From assembly GCA_946803715.1 (NCBI GenBank), contig CAMPET010000050.1, positions 77,675-123,734 on the forward strand: DNA of 46,060 nucleotides. The letters run 5' to 3'. Position 1 is the stretch's first letter. Every line of letters begins with the position of its first letter. Positions 10,368 to 22,600 of the stretch are shown here, one piece after another. The position numbers and the translations under genes were made by a program. The stretch is from Beroe ovata (lineage: Eukaryota; Ctenophora; Nuda; Beroida; Beroidae). The notes under the pieces are model-generated. The model was not told the origin of the DNA and searched no databases. It saw only the letters and a program-made list of their open reading frames with translations.

Positions 10368-10478
10368 ATCGGTCCAACTGTTGCAACATTCTTTATGTTG
10401 ACAGCCGTTCGGTCGTAATATCAGGGTCACTGGAGGCAAGAGGGGACCTAGAGTTTGGAGGAAGGTAGGTTTAGGCAT
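10368..10478 (-). CDS. candidate exon upstream of the Cys-rich exon
   Basis: 37 codons after a good acceptor (ctctttttgtag), opening with ATGCCT and ending at a possible GTCAGG donor. It reads TFLQTLGPLLPPVTLILRPN followed by GCQHKECCNSWTD, bringing three more cysteines. In phase with the exon at 10191. It could carry the start codon, since the hydrophobic stretch near the N-terminus resembles a weak signal sequence, but the acceptor-like tract argues for an internal exon. 10479-11090 is AT-rich 3' flank of SZT2 with nothing else called. Confidence 0.35.
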
Positions 10479-11090
10479 CTACAAAAAGAGTATAGGTGAC
10501 TTGATATATCATTCATATTGATATTATCAATATCATGCGTACAAGGGAAGGGTTGAAAACACATATTTTAAAACACTATGAATTTTAAGGTTAGTTCTCA
10601 CGATAATATACCTGATTATAATATTGATTCAAAATTACTTAATATTTCCGAATCAACAATCAAAACTCTATCATTACCGCATACATCACAACATAATCTG
10701 TCTCTGCATTCTGGTTTCGGCCTCCGAGTCCCGTCCGATGGATACAGACCTGCTCGAAACAGAGAAAACTAATTCTTAGTCTTATCTGACATCCTGACAG
10801 TGATATTTGACAACGGGAGATCAATGGAATTGGACAGACGTACTCGTAGTCGCAAACCGAAAGATTAGATGTCAAAGATTGTGATAGCCTATCAAATCTA
10901 ATCGGAATACCACCGTTTTTGATCAGCAACGATCGATTTAAATGCAATTACACTCAAAAATATCATTATCACATTTTGAACGATCAAAAATATGAAAATG
11001 TGTTTAAAAATCAAGTCTGGTAATCACTAAAACATGATCATTCTGGTTTATCTGATCAAACAAAACATTATGAAAGTCATTAGATTTAGA

Positions 11091-13652
11091 TCATGAAAGT
11101 CTTTCCCAGACATAAACAGAGATAAGAGTCAGAATACGCTCCCAAAATTGGATGTGATCCAAATCATGCTTCTCCCTTTGGTTTTTCAAGATAGCAAAAA
11201 CATCCAGACCATATGATTTGGTCCTCTTCAGAACAACTATGGAGATTTTGTCCGGTTTACCAGATACGGATGTTTTTTTGGTGAGAATTGCGATATCTGA
11301 CATATCACTCTCTGCATTTATGTCCTGAATTGTGACGAGACTAACTTTGGGTTTCAGGAATTCCAGCAGTTTCTTATACCGTGGCGTGCTGTGCCAGTTT
11401 TGGAGCAGTCGACATATGAAACGATCCTCCAGGAGATTCTTATTGAAACTCAGTTCATCATCCTGGAGCTCCACAAGATGATGATAGGTGAAGTCATCCC
11501 TGAGGAACGACTGATACGACGCCTCCAAACTGATCGATACTTTGGTCATGCTAGGGCGGAGTAATTTCTGGACCAGAGCGTCTCTATGGTAACTGTTAAC
11601 CGCGCTCCGCATGATTCCCGTTAACTCTCTCTCTGCAGAGGCCTTGGCTTTCCTGTACCGATCCTGCTTTGCATCAGGAGCGTGGAAAATCTGTGAGCTG
11701 ACACGTGATCGGTGATCCAACCAATCACTGCTCTCCAATTCCGAACTCGGGGACGAAGCCACGGAGATGGTCGTCATGCTCTCGTGACCGCCACGTGGGA
11801 AACTCTCCGTTTTCAGGCTCTCCGTTTTCAGACTCTCAGTCCGAGCAGGTACACTCTCGCACTTGTTGGGGAAGATGTGATCTTGAGTCACGTGAGTGTC
11901 TTTGAGTGTGGAGAAGGGAGAGGTGACAAACTGGTTGATCAAGATGATGTAGTAGGATAGATTGTACTCCCATGCCTGTCCATCAGCTATGTTGGAGATC
12001 ACAATGGCTAACTTGTAACTTGAGTTCGCATCTCCCATACTCAAATTCAAATCTTCCTTGCTGGTACAGGTTCTATTAGCGGGATCAGTCTCCGAGGGGA
12101 TCATGACCAATAACTCCTCCGACCTCTTACCCTTCACCTCACCTGGTATGGAAAACACACCCAGACTATCTTGTACAGTCAACATATGGTCATGGAGTGA
12201 GTCCGCCTTCATATTGTACCCCAAATCCTTGATCTGACTGATGTACGTGAAGTCAGATAACTGTTTAATCCAGCATCGTGTGTGTGGTGGATCGGGCACT
12301 GTCTCGTAGTGCTTCACTATGCTCTGGACACACTGCTGAACAGGCAGGACTGTGTCGTTGTCCACACCGTCACGGTGAGCGACGAGAGAGTCGTATATAG
12401 CGTGGACCATGCTGTCGTAGTTGAAACTATTCGTGTGGGTCTGGGTCTTCAGATTCTGACACTCCTGGAACAGTCTCAGTCGGTTATCTGAGTCGAACCC
12501 GTACAGTTTGACACAGAATGTGCTGTTCTGGATGAGTACTCCAATCAGGATGCGGCCTCCACCAGCTGTCTCCTTACAGAGCAGTGCCTCATTGTCGTCA
12601 GCATTGAGTGTGTTCTTGGGATCTACATCCACGATCAGTCCACTCGGCTTGTACTTGAGAGCCATCCCAATGCCACGTGCCGGGTCCCTGAGATATGCCA
12701 AGAATTTGTCGAATAGGGTATTCTTGAAGTTGATGAACCAAGTCTCGTTTGGAGTGTTACTCTGGTAGGAAAACGTTTCTTTATCCGTCTGAGAGGGTTT
12801 CAACCGAGAGCTAAAGAGGAGCGGAGACGCAATGAAATGGAGAAGTCTCGCGTTTTTCTTGAGCAGTTTCGCCTGTTCTCGGGAGATACAATCCGGGAGA
12901 TCCGGGTCATCAAGGTCCACCCTGTTCTCCTCCCCCTCCTTGACGTGCTCTGCTGCCCTCATGTAGGCGCCCAGCTGTCGGCCATGTCTCTGTAGCGGGT
13001 CACGTGGTCTCCCCTCCTTCTCCTTCACACTCACCATGCCCCCGTGATAGTGGTCGTACAGGTGGACGTAGTAACTCTCAATCTCCTTGTTCTTGAACGT
13101 GCTCTGCTGCTGACTTTGCTCCGACGCCGGGTTAGTCGGTTCACTCAAACTCACAAACTGTTCCACCTCATCCTCAGTCTGAGGAAGAAGTTCCGACTGG
13201 GTGTAGTGAGGGGGGAGTTCGTGTCGACCCTTGAGCAGCAACATCCGGGATAGGACCATTTTCCGGGTTGTGAGCCAGGCGATGAGTGTCCGGATTGAGC
13301 TGATGAAGGGAGACATCTGCTTGGCGTGCACGTTGTAGAAGTATATGTCGAGTTTCTTGCTCCCTAGGATGACCACAATGTGCATTTGTCGAGGCACGTC
13401 CACCTTCTTGTGCGCAACCTCCAGACTTCCCGTTTCCAGGGTCAAAATCTGCTCCGAGTTGGGCTTCTCGTCCACGAAACTGCTGCATGACACCTGGAGT
13501 TTTACCCGTGCGTCGTTCCACAGCGAGAGCCGCTGTGCAACGAGCATGATACTCCCGTTCTCGATATCCTCCTCCGTGTGACAGTTGGGCGGGATCATCT
13601 TGTAGTCGGAGTCCTGCGCAAACATTCGTACCCGGAAATTAGTCTTCAGTCC
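11091..13652 (-). CDS. SZT2: SZT2 terminal exon (about 853 codons)
   Basis: One uninterrupted exon codes the C-terminal quarter of the protein. The acceptor is caccag before 13652. The previous exon (13743-13838, 32 codons, KTKIVEHHHMQIPSLFVSYQ) joins in phase 0. The exon has no signal peptide or membrane segment. It contains ordered stretches (IGMALKYKPSGLIVDVDPKN, RILIGVLIQNSTFCVKLYG) and a serine-rich disordered part (TESLKTESLKTES, a short duplicated unit). It ends FWERILTLISVYVWERLS. I could not align this part to human SZT2 from memory, so its assignment rests on continuity of strand, phase and absence of another start. Confidence 0.75.
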   Translation of the reverse strand, partial: GLKTNFRVRMFAQDSDYKMIPPNCHTEEDIENGSIMLVAQRLSLWNDARVKLQVSCSSFVDEKPNSEQILTLETGSLEVAHKKVDVPRQMHIVVILGSKKLDIYFYNVHAKQMSPFISSIRTLIAWLTTRKMVLSRMLLLKGRHELPPHYTQSELLPQTEDEVEQFVSLSEPTNPASEQSQQQSTFKNKEIESYYVHLYDHYHGGMVSVKEKEGRPRDPLQRHGRQLGAYMRAAEHVKEGEENRVDLDDPDLPDCISREQAKLLKKNARLLHFIASPLLFSSRLKPSQTDKETFSYQSNTPNETWFINFKNTLFDKFLAYLRDPARGIGMALKYKPSGLIVDVDPKNTLNADDNEALLCKETAGGGRILIGVLIQNSTFCVKLYGFDSDNRLRLFQECQNLKTQTHTNSFNYDSMVHAIYDSLVAHRDGVDNDTVLPVQQCVQSIVKHYETVPDPPHTRCWIKQLSDFTYISQIKDLGYNMKADSLHDHMLTVQDSLGVFSIPGEVKGKRSEELLVMIPSETDPANRTCTSKEDLNLSMGDANSSYKLAIVISNIADGQAWEYNLSYYIILINQFVTSPFSTLKDTHVTQDHIFPNKCESVPARTESLKTESLKTESFPRGGHESMTTISVASSPSSELESSDWLDHRSRVSSQIFHAPDAKQDRYRKAKASAERELTGIMRSAVNSYHRDALVQKLLRPSMTKVSISLEASYQSFLRDDFTYHHLVELQDDELSFNKNLLEDRFICRLLQNWHSTPRYKKLLEFLKPKVSLVTIQDINAESDMSDIAILTKKTSVSGKPDKISIVVLKRTKSYGLDVFAILKNQREKHDLDHIQFWERILTLISVYVWERLS

Positions 13653-16600
13653 CTGGTGAGGGGAGGGTGGGTTACAATGAGAAAATCAGCAGAGAGTTAA
13701 ATTCGGGAATTTCATGATATTCGAGATCTAGGGCCCTCCTACCTCAATTATCTTGTTGACAACTTGGTAAGATACGAAGAGCGATGGTATCTGCATGTGA
13801 TGGTGCTCCACTATCTTAGTCTTCAACATCGCACCGACCTGAGATGTAAACAAGCGGTCAAGCGCTTGTGTCATGGCTATCAGCACTCAGTTTCCATGGT
13901 GTCACACAGTTTCTCACCCGACAAGCATTGACACACGGCTCCCTGAGGTTCGGGTGAAGGTTACAATTGTCATCTCTCGGACTTCCTGTCAGAGTCTTCT
14001 TCCGTACCCGATCTGAGGGACGATGAGGGGTGTGACACTTGGTTATTTCGTGATAAACATCGGCGTCATCGCTCGGCGAGATTATAGGGGTCAGGCTATT
14101 TGGGAGGGATGAGTTGTATGCTTCAAAGCGACAAAATCCAAAAACAGTGGGCATTCTTTTTCTTAATCTTAGCACAGCCCAAAACCAGCATCCAGCACGA
14201 AGCAGTAAAAAGAGTATTTGATTGGCAGGCCAGGATATCGAAAGCAAAAGTGATCATAAGCATTCCCCCGTCCCCAATTTTCAGCAGTGGGTTCAGCGTT
14301 TATAGTAAGCGTCTTACTAGGGCACGTCACTGTCGATAGGTCGGCTTCAACGACGTCTGAAAAAACGCTGTCTACATGGGAATAAATAACATCACATACA
14401 GTGCATACATCATGCAACCAATAGAATGCAAGATTGTGGGTCATGTGATCATGCAAAGAGCTCTTTGAGGAGGTTTCAAACAAATCCTGTAAATCTGTAC
14501 TCAAGGGGGACATTTGACTGAAGCGTTCCACTCAACAATAGATTTCCATGAGATGCAGAGAAATGCAGCCACTTATCGTACTTTTACTATGAAGAGTTCG
14601 ATGCCACACACAACACACACACACACACANNNNNNNNNNNNNNNNNNNNNNNNNNNNNNNNNNNNNNNNNNNNNNNNNNNNNNNNNNNNNNNNNNNNNNN
14701 NNNNNNNNNNNNNNNNNNNNNNNNNNNNNNNNNNNNNNNNNNNNNNNNNNNNNNNNNNNNNNNNNNNNNNNNNNNNNNNNNNNNNNNNNNNNNNNNNNNN
14801 NNNNNNNNNNNNNNNNNNNNNCACACACACACACACACACACAGATGCTAAGAATTCATGCTTCATGAAGTAGCAGTACATAATCACTGTGCTGTGCACA
14901 CTCCCTCACAACTGAACACACATGAGGAGGAGGGATTATAGTACGGGGGACCGGTGACACTCCCACTGCTCCCTCCGCTGCTCCCACTAAACTCCCCCGC
15001 CGCCGCCGGTAGTCGTAGTGTCGGGCACGAGATATCGTGGATCTCCGGCGGAAGCGACCAGGTTCGCAAGTTCCGTCGCTGCGTTATCTTATCTAAAAAC
15101 TTGATCAGTTGGTCTCCGTCTTTTGGTATAACGCCAGTTTTCATTTTTACAAGTATTTGACGACGAAAGCGTAGCATTTGAAAAGAGAGTGGGCCTCTTT
15201 TTGTCTAAAACATGCGATTTGAATGATAGAGAAAGTTGTAGCAAGATTTGTTACTATGTATCCCATGCCGATGATTGTTCTACTGTGATCTATCTAATAA
15301 ATAATGAATAGTATCAGAATTCAGACTATGATCATTATGATCACCATAACCAATATCAGACAGTATCGAACCTGTTTCCCGTATGGCATCTATACAATCC
15401 TGACTTCCCCTCCTCCCCTTCATCTTGCTCAGTAACCCGCCCGTCCTGCCACCCACACTGGTGCTAATCTGTTTGGGGGTGACGGCTAGGGGGTCTTCCT
15501 CCACACACGCCACTATGGCAGAGGCACACGTCTTGGTCAGCTCAACCGGGAGTATGTACACCTGGAGAAATTAGTGTGGAGAGATAAGTGCGAAACACGG
15601 GTGTATAGGAGTGTATATTGTATAGGAGTGTATATTGTATAGGAGTGTATATTGTATAGGAGTGTATATTGTATTGGAGTGTATATTGTATAGGAGTGTA
15701 TATTGTATATGAGTGTATATTGTATATGGTATAGGAGCGTATACTGCATAGGAGTGCATAGTAATGTTTTATGAAGAAACTGTTTTCAATGGGTACAGTG
15801 CACAATTCACACTTCACAGCACACAGTACACCAGTGGTACAACAGGGATTCTTTGAAAAAGATGGTGTTTACATCATGAGACAGTACCTCGAGGAGAACA
15901 CTGGTGTACGCAGCTTGTATTGCCTGGAATAGCGAGGACTCAAAGTCCCGATCACATTTCTGAGTTGACCCGGCTCTCTTTCTCTTCTCAATAATGCGCA
16001 GTTTCAAACTCATGTGATTCTTACTGTTACCCTCTGTCACTTCTGTGTGCGGAAATGGGTTACACTGTTTCTCAATACTTAGTCAGTAACGAACCCCTTT
16101 CACTGGTTATGTAACCCCTCCCCGAATCTTCCCAAAATCAACCTCACTGCGGACATGACGCAACCTATATATACAGTTAAAACTCTAAATTATCCCTAAT
16201 TAACCTCATGTGTTACTCATGTCACCCACGAACAGGTGTGGTTCTCTAACCCCCCCTCCCCCCTCACCGAGTTTCGAGGTAAACTTGATATCCTCGTTGT
16301 GTACTGGCGGAGTGTTGTCAGCGTATCCCTGCTCCAGAACTGGTGATTCCTTCTTGTACCATCTCTTGTGGAAGTCAATGGGCATGTTATCATCCCCCAC
16401 CATGGTAATGTTCACGAGGAGCAGACTTTGGAAGAGTCCGTCGTTATGAAGACGGCTCCGACCCGTGTACCTGCCACCTGGGTGATATGGGGTGACACTA
16501 TACCCACTATAATAGCGGACAGAGGGGAGACGGGAGTGGGCAGCCCGCGGATGAGAACACATCATCAGACAATCAGAGCATGGTGGATCAGGAGGGTCAC

Positions 16601-19600
16601 ACGGAAGAAATAATTCGACCCTTCTGATCCATTCACGTGGATCATTGAGTTCAACTTAGAGACACCAAAAATAATGAATTGAAAATCTCCCCATCAACCC
16701 CTCAATAACTAACTCCCGATTGCCCTCCACTGACCGTCTCTGTGAGTGGTCTTGCTGGCGATGTTCAGCTTGATGAACACCTCCCTATCCACGGCTGTCT
16801 CCAGCTCCCCTGTAGCCTCGTTAACAAACTGTATCCTCTTCTCGTTGGAGGTGTCGTAACGCGGCGAGAACAGGTTCTGTTGCTGCACAAGGTGCTGGTT
16901 CAGGTAAAACCAGAAGAAGGGTAGGTACTTGTAGATGTAGGGCGGAATCTCCATGTAGAGCGTGCGGTGTGACTTGTGGTTCTTGTTGCTCAGGAATGAT
17001 ATCTCCTCACTGGTTAGTTTTGCCTGAAATCGGAGGTGGCAGTTCGATTGCACAGTTATAACACTGAACAGTGGCGTCATGTGCAATGTGGACCACATTG
17101 ACACCACATTATGTTGTGTCGAACCCGCCAATTTACCCGGAAGTCCCGATTTCAAACCTGACTATTCCTGTTGAGCCTGTACGCGATATCCTCCAACTTT
17201 GCCTCCTCCAACTTCTGTTGGATGACGAAGTGATCGAAGTTGCTCTGCTCATCAGGGTCTGGGGGCTGGAGTCCACGAACCTCAATGGACAGTTTCTTGC
17301 TCTTGGGCCCGGTTTTAGTGTCTGACGGAGCGGGAAGCTGGAAGTAGAATGTGGTACCTGGAGGAAAGTAGATGTTTCTGATTTGAATCCTGACACGTGA
17401 AAATGACCGACTCCCGAGAAGAAAGAGAAACTGGTATGTGAAAGAGGAACATTTTGGTTACTTTGATAATAACTAGGACTCGCTTGTTACTCTATTGGCT
17501 ATTTATCATCTAAGAAACCGTCATTACTTTACGGTTAATAACACAAAGGCTCATGACTCAAGTAGAGAAAGACTAACGTTCGTTTTTCTGCTGCGTGTAG
17601 AAGTACACATCTTCCTCCTGATTGTAACATTTGAAGTTGATGACGGAGTCCTTAACGTCTCCCAATCCCTCCTTCTCATCTTTATCCCAGAGCTGCACCT
17701 CAATTGTGTGAACCACGTCACACACGTATTTGTTGTTGAAACCTTCACCTGGGCACGAGTGACGAGTAATTAGAGGCTAATTAGTGACTAATTAGTTGCC
17801 AATTAGTGAGAGGCACTTACCATGAGGTAGAGGTGTCTGATCGAGTAGCAATTCCCTCGGACACAGTCTACTGTGCACGATCTGCTGCAGCAAGAACTCC
17901 TGATTCTGAATCTTGTTAATGAGCTCTATCTGCCGCACTATCTTCTCTATCAGCCCCCTATTGAGACGATCACCCCCGGTATCTACACTGTGATGCGATT
18001 CCCCGGCGGTGTGGGCTGCAACTTGGAACATATCGTGGTTAACCTGCACGACCACCCAGAATTTGGAACATGGTTTCATGGAACATTCCAGCGACGAGAG
18101 GGAGGGAACTTCCTCGGGAACTGAAGAGGAGGACGAGAATCGGAGTGAGGGACGAGGCGAACACATGCTCGAGATACTGCTCTGAGCAGAGAGCATTTCC
18201 CGTCCACTTGTGTCCTGGGGAGAGGGAGGAGTGTTATCGGCAAAAACAATGAAAAGAGGAGCGAGAAACTGAGAAGAGAAGTGTACCCTGATTGATAGAA
18301 ATCATCAAAAGAGGAATTGTTTTCAACAGATCGTTTTCAGGGTACATGGCACATTCTGCTGCTTATTGAAACCCACCATGAGTTCGTTCTCCTTGGCGAG
18401 AGAATAGTAGAAAAAGTTATCAATCCTACAGAGACTGTAATCCTCAAACTCAGTAGCCAGCACGATCTTAGCAAGTAGCTCCTCGTGACGACTCTTCTCC
18501 TCTCTAACATCTGACAGTTTCTGTGACCTGTCACTGTCCGAGTGCCGCGTGCCCCGGTCCTCGCGTACCACCCACGAATCAACGTACGAGAGTTCCTTCA
18601 TTTGGTAGACACAGTGACGTGCGGAGGGCGGGGCATTCTTGCAGTGGTCCAACACCTAAAATAGAGGGAAACTCGTGATGGTAAATAATCGAGATCTTTC
18701 ATCGGAAAGAGATTTAATTCCGCTTTCATGAAAAAAAGCGTATTTATCATTTCGGTTCATGATGGGAAATGAACTGTTTCAAGCACCACGTTTGTACCTG
18801 TTTTAGGACATCGAGAGTGACAGGAACTTTTCTCCTAAGATGGGTGATGTGTTGGTCATCAATGAGCCACTTTATCTCCTGGTACATGTCGTCCAGCACG
18901 CCGCGCTTGACTATTGGATCCGTGAGTGGTGGCTGCATGTGTAGGTTCGGGGTGGAGGCAGGTGACATGGCCAAATCCCCTCTGAGAGTAGAGAGAGGCG
19001 ACATTAAATCGGGGTGTGTGTAGGGACACAGTTAATTGAGGTTTAAATGCACTTGGTGAGCACTGAGCATTTCATTGAGGGAGAAAGTGTGGGGGGTCTT
19101 TACTGATCATCTCAATAGCGTACCTATATCTGGGTTTTGTGATGGAATAATCTAGTAACCCGTCGTCAGTATCATCAGCATTAGACCCCCTAAACTGATG
19201 TGACGACGCGCATCGGTCAGCACCATCCTTGCTCTTATCACTGTCCTTCCTCTCCGAGTTCTTCACGTCACCCGTGGACTTCTTATAGGATTCTTTCCGG
19301 CGGTGTGGAGGCCGAATACCGATGAATGATTGGGTTGGAGACCTGCAGCATTGTGCGGGATGTTAGGCAAATTCCAGCATGACAAACAGTGACCAACTAC
19401 AACATGTTCTAAGGTGACTCATAAACACAAGTACCTGTATATTGGTGTGAGTGGAAGGATAGGAGGTACCGAAAACCACGTGAAACAGAGATCAATATCC
19501 TTCCGTCTCTTGTAGTCAGATTCTGTGTCAGTTACGTCACGAATACACGTTGGTAGTGCGGTAACAGGTCTCTGCTCCTCCGACCCATGCTGACATGATA

Positions 19601-22600
19601 TTCTCAGGAATAAGACAGCTATCTCCTCTTTATCTCCACCAATACTGCTGAGGGAGAGGTCACGTGATGCAATGCTGCGCTCTGATTGGCTGATACGGTT
19701 GCCAAGTTGTGTAGAGCAAGCAGAAGAATAGTGTGTTCGGGAGTGAGAATTCATAGTGATAACATTGCGCGCAGAAATACTTTGCGTGTGAATTTGTGAA
19801 GAAGTGAAGACCCTTTTGCGCGTAAATACCACCGTGAAAATGGAATGTGACTCAAGAATACTGAAATTGTGGTTTCTATCGCCATATCGCGTTATTACCT
19901 ATCAGTGTGATCGACGCTGTCTGGTCTCATGACGACAAACTGATCGGAATACTGGGGGATCCTGATGAATCTGTTGTCAAGGATGTCATCAAACTTTGTT
20001 CTGATACTAAGGTGATCTTCGGTTTCAATATAGTATCTATCTTCAGTAGGTAACACCTGAAATATACGTCAAGGTTTAGATTTGAAAACACTTCAAATTC
20101 TGGAGAACACCAACTGTTATATGTGATACTAACGGGTGTACTAGATATGACGTCAATAGCAGGCGAGTTTTCAGGGACTGAGTTTGACAGACTGACTTCC
20201 TTTTCTCTGAACGAAACCTTCTTTTCCGCCAGCGTATCCTCAACTGTGCATTTCAATGCGTGACGAAACTTTCTAACTTTGGTAAGACAATCTTTCGACA
20301 ACAAGTTGATTTTGTATTGCATTCTGTAGGTTTCTCCGTAATAGCATACCACTGAGCGCGTGCAATGGTTCGGGAACGAGCCCCTCTGCTGACACCTCTT
20401 CATCTTGACACTCTTCTGCTGACACCTCCTGCTGGTGACACAGTGGAGTCCCCAGTGTATCCACGACTGGAGTTGGTGTAGCTGCGCCGCACTGCGGTGG
20501 AATTTCCAGTTCTGAGTTGGGCAGACTTACGAACACCTCCTCTTCAGTGGGCACTGCTTCGTGATCTGACAACAAGAACTGGTGACATCTGAGATGGAAT
20601 GTTTGACCACATGAACAATCTCACACCAAAATTGTCGTACTAGGTACCTGTTTGGTCTGGCGTATCTATCTCAGTGTCTGTCGAAGAGGTTTTTGTGATC
20701 TGTTGCTCAGGCACGGAGCGATCATCCACTCGCTCGTTAGTACTCAGTTCGTGCATTCCCACAGCCCCTTCAACACTTCCTCCCCCAGCATTCCCAGCAT
20801 TCTCTGTGTCCCCTCCCTCTCCCTCCTGATATTGCCTCTGCGCCATTTTCTCTTGTCGGGGCATCTCTTCAGGACTACTATCACCACTATCAATATCGAT
20901 ATCGGCGTTCCTCTCATTGTACAGTAACAACCGCATCTCCTCCATCTTCCTGTCGTTAATGACAGGTGTCAGCTCCGCACTGCTCGCTGACACAATCTCA
21001 CCGCCGTACATCTCCCCCTGGCCCCCTGCCAAACACAGATTCTTGACAGTCACACTCGGCCACTGACAGGGAGTCGACAGGTGGTCGCTGTCATCCTCCC
21101 CCTCACCGCTACTGTCAGCAGAGTTGTCTGCAGTCGTGTTGTCTGCCGTGGAGTACATGTTGGACGAGTCATCCTCGTCAACCATCAGATCGACATTGTC
21201 AATATCTGCATTGTACGACTCAGAATTGACCTCTCTCTCACTGGAATCCACGCTTTGGTCGAGGGATGCGGCCTCGTTTTGGCAGGAAGTGTGTAGTCCG
21301 GATATGTGGGAACAAACAGCACTCAGATACCGGGATAGGGATATGTTCTTATTCTCCTGGGGGACGGAGGATGTGGTCAAGAAAACAATATGGATCAGGC
21401 CAGTTATTCTAGCAGAGACAGCCTGGAAGGACAGAAAAAGCGTGGAAAGATGGAATATGTACATCCGCATATCCGTTAGGAATCAGTTCTATTCGTTACC
21501 TTCTTAACGTGGAGGTTCAGTAATCGAGGTTTCTCAACCAGATCAAGTGCCTTATTCGCACACGTCTGTGTGATCGGTGTGTCGTTCAGCATCGCCTGGT
21601 GCACCCCAATGATATAACTCCTCTCGTACGCTCTACATATTTCGCCGAGATGCGAGAAACACACCGAGTTCTCTGTCGACAGGGGGGAAGAGAGGTGAAG
21701 TGTGGTGGGAATTGTGTTGCTATTGGGAGTATAGGGGGCGGTTTCATATTGGGGAACGGTTACATTTCGTTAATGTCTTGAATCACAGTGATTGCAATTT
21801 TCATTGATTGACGTGGAAAATAAATAAATGTCAATCGCTGGGTAAGAGGTACCTAGATTTGTGTTGTTGGAGTGGAGAGGAGTACTCTCCCGTATTATCT
21901 GAGAGATGAGTTCAGGGCAGTCTATCCCCTCCATATTCTCAGTGTCTGTGTTGTATGTATCACACTCGTACAGCTTGCTCTGGAACCAGAGTCAGTTAGC
22001 ACATTAACAAAATCTCGCACAAGACTTCCACTAGAATTGAGGGGGATTTCGCAAACTTTCCTCCAAATTCCTATCTATCTTGTTGTGAACCCACTGTTGA
22101 GTCATTCTAGCAATCACAGACATCTCTCCTCCTCTCTCTCGCCCTTTCTTCCCCTCCCCCCTTACCTGTGAACATCGTTCTGGACTGGTAAACGTGCCGA
22201 GGAGTATCTTGTAGAAGCAGTCGAACACCAGGATATCCAGGGTACCACTCGGGAACCACTCTCTGATCTGCTGCTCGGTGAAGTTTTCGGGGGGGTTGGG
22301 CACCAGGGTGAATTGTAACCTTGTTTTGTCGTCCTTGTTCTCCAACTTGTGAAACTGAGAAGGTTTAACAAGACACAAGTTAATAAAGTGCTAATGAGTG
22401 ATGATCAAAGAAATCAATTCACTGATCTATCCCTAAATCTCTGCTCCTCATTGCTCAATTTGATGACGTCACTCACCCGTACAAAGCATTTCCATGCCGT
22501 CTCGGGGATTTCCTCACAGAAATCCACCCTTGGTCCGATGGGGTGCCGAACACCCACATCCCCCTGTATCGTCCTCAGCTCGTCATGGGACAGTTCAATC

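Noticed and set aside
15537-15817. Minus-strand frames reading repeated IYTPIQYTLLYN units
   Set aside because: This is the 17-bp intronic minisatellite read in three frames. An open frame in all three is expected for a stop-poor repeat whose unit is not a multiple of three.
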